Of a stretch of 64,000 nucleotides of DNA, positions 52,766-64,000 are shown one piece after another; within the stretch, counting starts at the first letter, position 1; the number at the start of each line of letters is the position of its first letter. The stretch spans positions 10,526,759-10,590,758 of the forward strand of contig JAVDOI010000016.1 in the NCBI GenBank assembly GCA_032191485.1, in the 5' to 3' direction. The stretch is from Leptoclinus maculatus (lineage: Eukaryota; Chordata; Actinopteri; Perciformes; Stichaeidae). The notes beneath the pieces are model-generated. The model had not been told where the DNA came from, made no database searches, and worked only from the letters and a program-made list of their open reading frames with translations. The translations under genes and the position numbers were made by a program.

Positions 52766-52772
52766 TTTTAAA
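52766..52772 (-). promoter_or_regulatory. cxcl12: Possible cxcl12 TATA-like box
   Basis: Minus-strand TTTAAAA 80 bases upstream of the start codon would place transcription start about 50 bases before the ATG. Weak evidence on its own. Confidence 0.3.
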
Positions 52773-53039
52773 TTATCCATCATTGTCAAGCCAGCTCAAA
52801 AACATTTTACTTCCGGTTTTGTCTATCAAAATAAAATCATTAAGATGCACACGCTTCATCTTAACAATTATCTTTCAAGTGAGATAATGTGTCACATTAA
52901 CACCAAAAATAATGATTACAAAAATGAAGTATAGTATATATAGTATATATATTCTTCACCATTTGTCAGCGATTGAGAACTCTGTTTTCACAACGTTTCT
53001 TTTAATACTTTTATTTTGTAAAAATGTTTCCGGTTTCAT

Positions 53040-53110
53040 TGGAGAGATGTCGGGAAAATTGGACCCCCAAATTACGCGCAGCGCTCAATAAAGAGGCATC
53101 AAACCATCCC
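53040..53110. promoter_or_regulatory. Candidate cxcl12 upstream element with GCGCGTAATT
   Basis: A CpG-retaining, non-repetitive stretch 350-420 bases upstream of the cxcl12 ATG. It contains the decamer GCGCGTAATT on the minus strand at 53070-53079 and GCGCAGCGC beside it. Confidence 0.3.
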
Positions 53111-53568
53111 ATACACACAGACACAGACACAGACACACACAAACATACACACACATAGACACGCACACAAATCACAATATATTGTAATTTAACAGTAGCG
53201 TGTTAAGGAATATATTTGGCATGACCAGCAAACTCCATAAGAAGTTAATATGGTGTTCTTTATTTGTTTATTTATTTTTTAGAAGTTTATTTGTGTCATC
53301 TAGCCGAAAACATCACATTTGCCCACCTTGCAAATAATGCATTTTCTTCAGCTCGAAATGGTCCTTATGACTGTTGCTAAGGCTCCAAAAAGAAACAGGA
53401 GACATTTTGTGTGCATGTGTTTGTTTTTAGTCATGGTTTATCTTCTCATGGACTTCATTGGCCCAAATTAATTATAAGCTAAAAGTGTAACTGGAGATGA
53501 CTCACTCCAGCGTAAAGTGTTTCGTTACATTGATGGTTCTAATAAATACACAAGAGGAATATAGAAAC

Positions 53569-53633
<65 letters not shown>
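53569..53633. repeat. (CA)n microsatellite, about 65 bp
   Basis: Uninterrupted CA dinucleotides. Confidence 0.99.
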
Positions 53634-53635
<2 letters not shown>

Positions 53636-54160
53636 CTCCGCTGTTTGGAAAGGACTGAAACTCTTCTCAGTTTAAGTGAATCCCTACAGTTGCCTTTATA
53701 CAGCCGACTAAAAATGTTGAATCTGTTTGTGTGCACACATCCTCACTGTGTTTGGTATTAATAGTGTATTTAACGAGATACAGATGTGAAGTCAGTTTCC
53801 AGACATTTGGCTTCTATCTTCGACAGAAAACACTCCTGTATGTGTATGCACGGGTGTAGTATGTAAGTAAATGTGAACTTTTGGTGTGTGTGTGCGTATC
53901 AGAAGTTTATTCCTAAACTCTCAAATGAAAACATCAGTGAGCTTTGTTTTTTGCTCTGATCGCACACCAAGACTTTAAGACCTGAAATACTTTTACAGAC
54001 TTGTTTAAACCAAATACAAACAACTGAACTAAATGCAACACCACAATATAAATATAATCTGAAATCACTACTCTGCAGATAACAAACGTTTATATTTAGT
54101 ATATACACAGACGTGTATACAGAGAGTGGGTTTTGCCACATTTTTTGTGAATCCCAGAGC

Positions 54161-54480
54161 GACATCAGAATCAGAATCAGAATCAGAACCGTGTATGCAA
54201 GAAATAGAAACATATTAAAATTGACAATAGAATATACAATGAAGTGCACAACAAACAGATAACAGTATTATAAACAAGTATGATGAAGTGTAATGTTAAA
54301 AGTGTTGAGTGTGTTTAAATAAAGAAACATAGAGATGTGCAGGGGAGTGACCGGTAGGAAATTGTCCTGGGGATGACAGAGTCAGTGGGGGTCCCGGGCT
54401 TTGAACCCGACTGCCGACGGGAAGAAACTGTTCATGTGGCGTGAGGTCTTGTTCCTGATGGACCACAGCCTCCTGCCATA
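54161..54480 (-). mobile_element. Truncated dispersed retroelement-like repeat with (TCAGAA)4 end
   Basis: A hexamer tail of four TCAGAA units at 54165-54188 is followed by a degenerate AT-rich part. Then comes GTCAGTGGGGGTCCCGGGC, GACGGGAAGAAACTGTTC, TGTGGCGTGAGGTCTTG and CTGATGGACCACAGCCTCCT, words I know from a high-copy fish repeat. Strand and class (probably a non-LTR element remnant) are inferred from the tail. Confidence 0.5.
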
Positions 54481-54869
54481 ATGTGCATAAGTGGTTAGTA
54501 TTATATTGTCTATTCTTCCTTTTTCCATTTATTGGAGACAGCTGTGGGAAAGCAAACCACCACCTGCTGACAGTGCACTTTATCATGAAAATGAATGTAG
54601 AAAAAAGCAGTTCAAGCAGAATAACTGCTTTTTACTGTACGCTTGTGATTTACTCATATAAGTACAAATCCTCCAGTTTATAGTAGTTAAAAGCTCAATA
54701 TCTGTCTTGTGCTCCGCACGGTGCAGACTGTCTGTGTTTTACATCTCAAAACGTTGTTATAGATGATGCCATGGAGACTAGACAGACAGGTGGGGGTGCA
54801 GGGAGCAGAATCAGCTGACATCTGAATGAACACATATTGACTTCTCTCACAGGCCACAAAGGCTAACTT

Positions 54870-54982
<113 letters not shown>

Positions 54983-55606
54983 AAGAACGAAAAAGCTAGA
55001 ACAAGCTGAAGGGAAAGGACTGCTGTATGAAAGCCAGAGTATTTGAGTAAGGGTATTTGAGTAAGTTTCTCTCAGCTTGGAGTGAAAGGTGACTTCAGAG
55101 GGTCTCAGATCAAAGTGCCCCGATCACACAGGATGCCTGACATGTCCTTACAATACACCCTTCCCACTCGCTACTCTATTCCTTCCCAAACCTGTGAGTC
55201 TGCACAAACAACAAACGTGTGCAGTGCGGTTTGCGTAAGCACAACTACAAATGGAAGTAATTTGTCTTGAACACACACACACAGACACACAAGGTTTAAA
55301 TGGGGGCCAATTTGTCATTGGAGAAGTCACAGCTCATCCAAGTATTTCAACATTTCTGCCACAATCAGAGAGATTTACTTTCTTCTGCTGAGGTGAATGG
55401 ACTGTAGTAGTGAGGTTACATAAGCAGATTTGGCAGCACATCCTCTTGCACAATTGTTCTTTCCTGCATTAACAAGCTCGGGATTTGCCTCTTCCCGAAA
55501 ATAACACTCAGTTCTTTTCTCACACTGAATTGTTTAGAGAAATGGCCGTTAAAACCAAAAATGAAAGTAAGTGTTGACACACTCACATTTCAGTGTATTT
55601 TGGGGT

Positions 55607-55827
55607 CAGATGGAGACACTTTCATTTCATTATCCAAACCGCTTATCCTATTCAGGGTCGCGGGGCGCTGGAGCCGATCCCAGCTGACATTGGGCGAAGG
55701 CAGGGTACACCCTGGACAGGTCGCCAGTTTATCGCAGGGCACATATAGAGACAGACAATCATTCAGACAATCATTCACGCTCACATTCACACATACGGGC
55801 AATTTCGAGTCCAGATGGAGACACTTT
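55607..55827 (+). mobile_element. 189-bp retroposon-like insertion with 16-bp target-site duplication
   Basis: The 16-base direct repeat CAGATGGAGACACTTT occurs at 55607-55622 and 55812-55827 and flanks an insert at 55623-55811. The insert carries CCGCTTATCCTATTCAGGGT, CGCGGGGCGCTGGAGCCGAT, CCCTGGACAGGTCGCCAG and ACGGGCAATTT, the signature of a very common teleost repeat. Inside it a GACAATCATTCA unit is duplicated. Duplication length fits target-primed reverse transcription. Confidence 0.8.
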
Positions 55828-59972
<4,145 letters not shown>

Positions 59973-60737
59973 AACGTGTGTTGACATTGTGGTTGGATGG
60001 CCTGGAGTTATTTGCCTCCTCTATTCTTAATGGGCCGTGTGATCCTTGGGGCCTCCAATAGGCTCGCTATCAGCAACATATGCACGTCACCAATGATCTC
60101 CAAGGAACAGAGTGGATGACAAATGAGTATGAGTCGTTGGAAAAGACTGGCAGGAGAGGGAGAAAACAGGAAGCAGAGTCACTGACAGGTAAGGAGAGAG
60201 GACACGAAGAGAGGTACAGATGATGTAGAGGAAAGACAAAGTAACAAGAGGTGAGGGAGAAAAATGAGCAGCAGCTAAAGCTCTGTTTCCAGAGCTGGCT
60301 TTGATTAGTGCTTCTAACCACGCTCTGTTCCTCATTAACTCACAACAGCGTGGAGGTGTAGCAGAAAGAGAGAAACTCTCTCTGGGAAGCTTAGACTATG
60401 AAGAGCGAGTCAAAGACCTGTCCCGCTCTAAATTCAACTGCCGCACATTCCCCCTTCAAGCTAGGGTTACCATAATTCAACAACAGCTTCAGATGTTAAA
60501 GGTGTTTCCTCTGTGGGATTCACGCCATTTACTGGTGTAAAATATGTGTTAATAAAGTGATCTTCACTTCAGCTATGAAATGTGTCAGTATCTTCATCAA
60601 TGAGGCAAAGCTGCAGGAACATGGTGGGGATATCTTTATTATCTCAGTTTAGCGCTCAATTGTAAACACAGGAATATTTAGATTACATTACTTTTTACCA
60701 TGTTAGCTGCATGACACATGGATGGTAATGTTGCCGC

Positions 60738-60815
60738 TTTAGTCCAGACTGAAATAACTATTAAATGATTGCCAGTACATTGTCCATGGTCCCCAGAGGA
60801 CCAATGTTAATGGAT
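60738..60815 (+). repeat. Fragment of the 38335-type dispersed repeat
   Basis: Carries AGTCCAGACTGAAATAACTA, GATTGCCAGTACATTGTCCATG and GGTCCCCAGAGGA, the left end of the family at 38335-38885. Confidence 0.55.
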
Positions 60816-61187
60816 TTGATTAGATTATGAGATTATATTATTAAATATATTATAGTTTTATTGGAATATCTTAGAAGAAAGCCAAATAGAAATAAGGCAC
60901 AGATATTAGCTGAGTAGTTTACAGAAAGTTAATGCTCAACAGAAGCATGATACTGATCCACCATAAACACACACAAACTCCCGAAGTATTTTCTATAGAA
61001 ACAGAAGAAATTAAAGACAAGACATGTTATGTTCGGTCCGATAGAGTAGGCTACATACATGAAGTGCAATTATGGGTGGTCTTTGAAGTTGCCACATCAA
61101 CAACTACTTAGTGCTCTTTTCAACTTTCTCCGCATGAGGCCTGACCACTTGCAGAAGCCTGACCATGGTTTTATGCATAAACTTGTC

Positions 61188-64000
<2,813 letters not shown>

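Overview
This window reads as nuclear DNA of a teleost fish, probably a percomorph. Three vertebrate genes with many introns are visible, all on the minus strand. The sequence between them is AT-rich, full of long (CA/TG)n microsatellites, and carries degenerate copies of dispersed repeat families that I associate with teleosts, several of them especially with percomorphs. There is no prokaryotic gene organisation, CRISPR array, rRNA gene or complete tRNA gene.

Layout from left to right. (1) 1-2666: no gene recognised. (2) 2667-7084: drgx (DRG11/Prrxl1), a paired-like homeodomain transcription factor of pain and touch sensory circuits. It has six coding exons giving a 305-residue product with a C-terminal OAR motif, plus a likely 5' untranslated exon ending at 7286. 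(3) About 7300-8970: drgx promoter side and intergenic DNA, including a stretch at 8215-8400 rich in homeodomain sites. (4) 9649-24186: ercc6 (CSB), the SWI2/SNF2 ATPase of transcription-coupled repair. It has 21 coding exons giving 1418 residues, and a 5' untranslated exon ends at 24713. All exon junctions were joined in phase by hand, and every helicase motif, the CSA-interaction motif and the C-terminal domain are intact. (5) About 24900-48447: more than 23 kb with no recognisable gene, holding two copies of a repeat with inverted termini, a 550-bp dispersed repeat, a SINE-like fragment and one unexplained 226-codon ORF. (6) 48448-52686: cxcl12 (SDF-1), four coding exons giving a 98-residue CXC chemokine. 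(7) 52800-64000: no gene recognised. It contains very long TG and AC runs, a truncated retroelement-like repeat, and a 189-bp insertion flanked by a perfect 16-bp target-site duplication.

The three genes do not form a pathway: one is a neuronal transcription factor, one a DNA-repair ATPase and one a chemokine. Their co-linearity is of evolutionary interest, because the human orthologues all lie on 10q11 but CXCL12 is several megabases from DRGX/ERCC6 (from memory). I found no new defence, mobile or biosynthetic system. The observations most worth checking are an arginine in CSB at the position of human ubiquitylation site Lys1457, a divergent pair of CTCF-like motifs at the ercc6 promoter, a CpG-containing decamer found four times near drgx and cxcl12, and a paired-homeodomain palindrome inside drgx.
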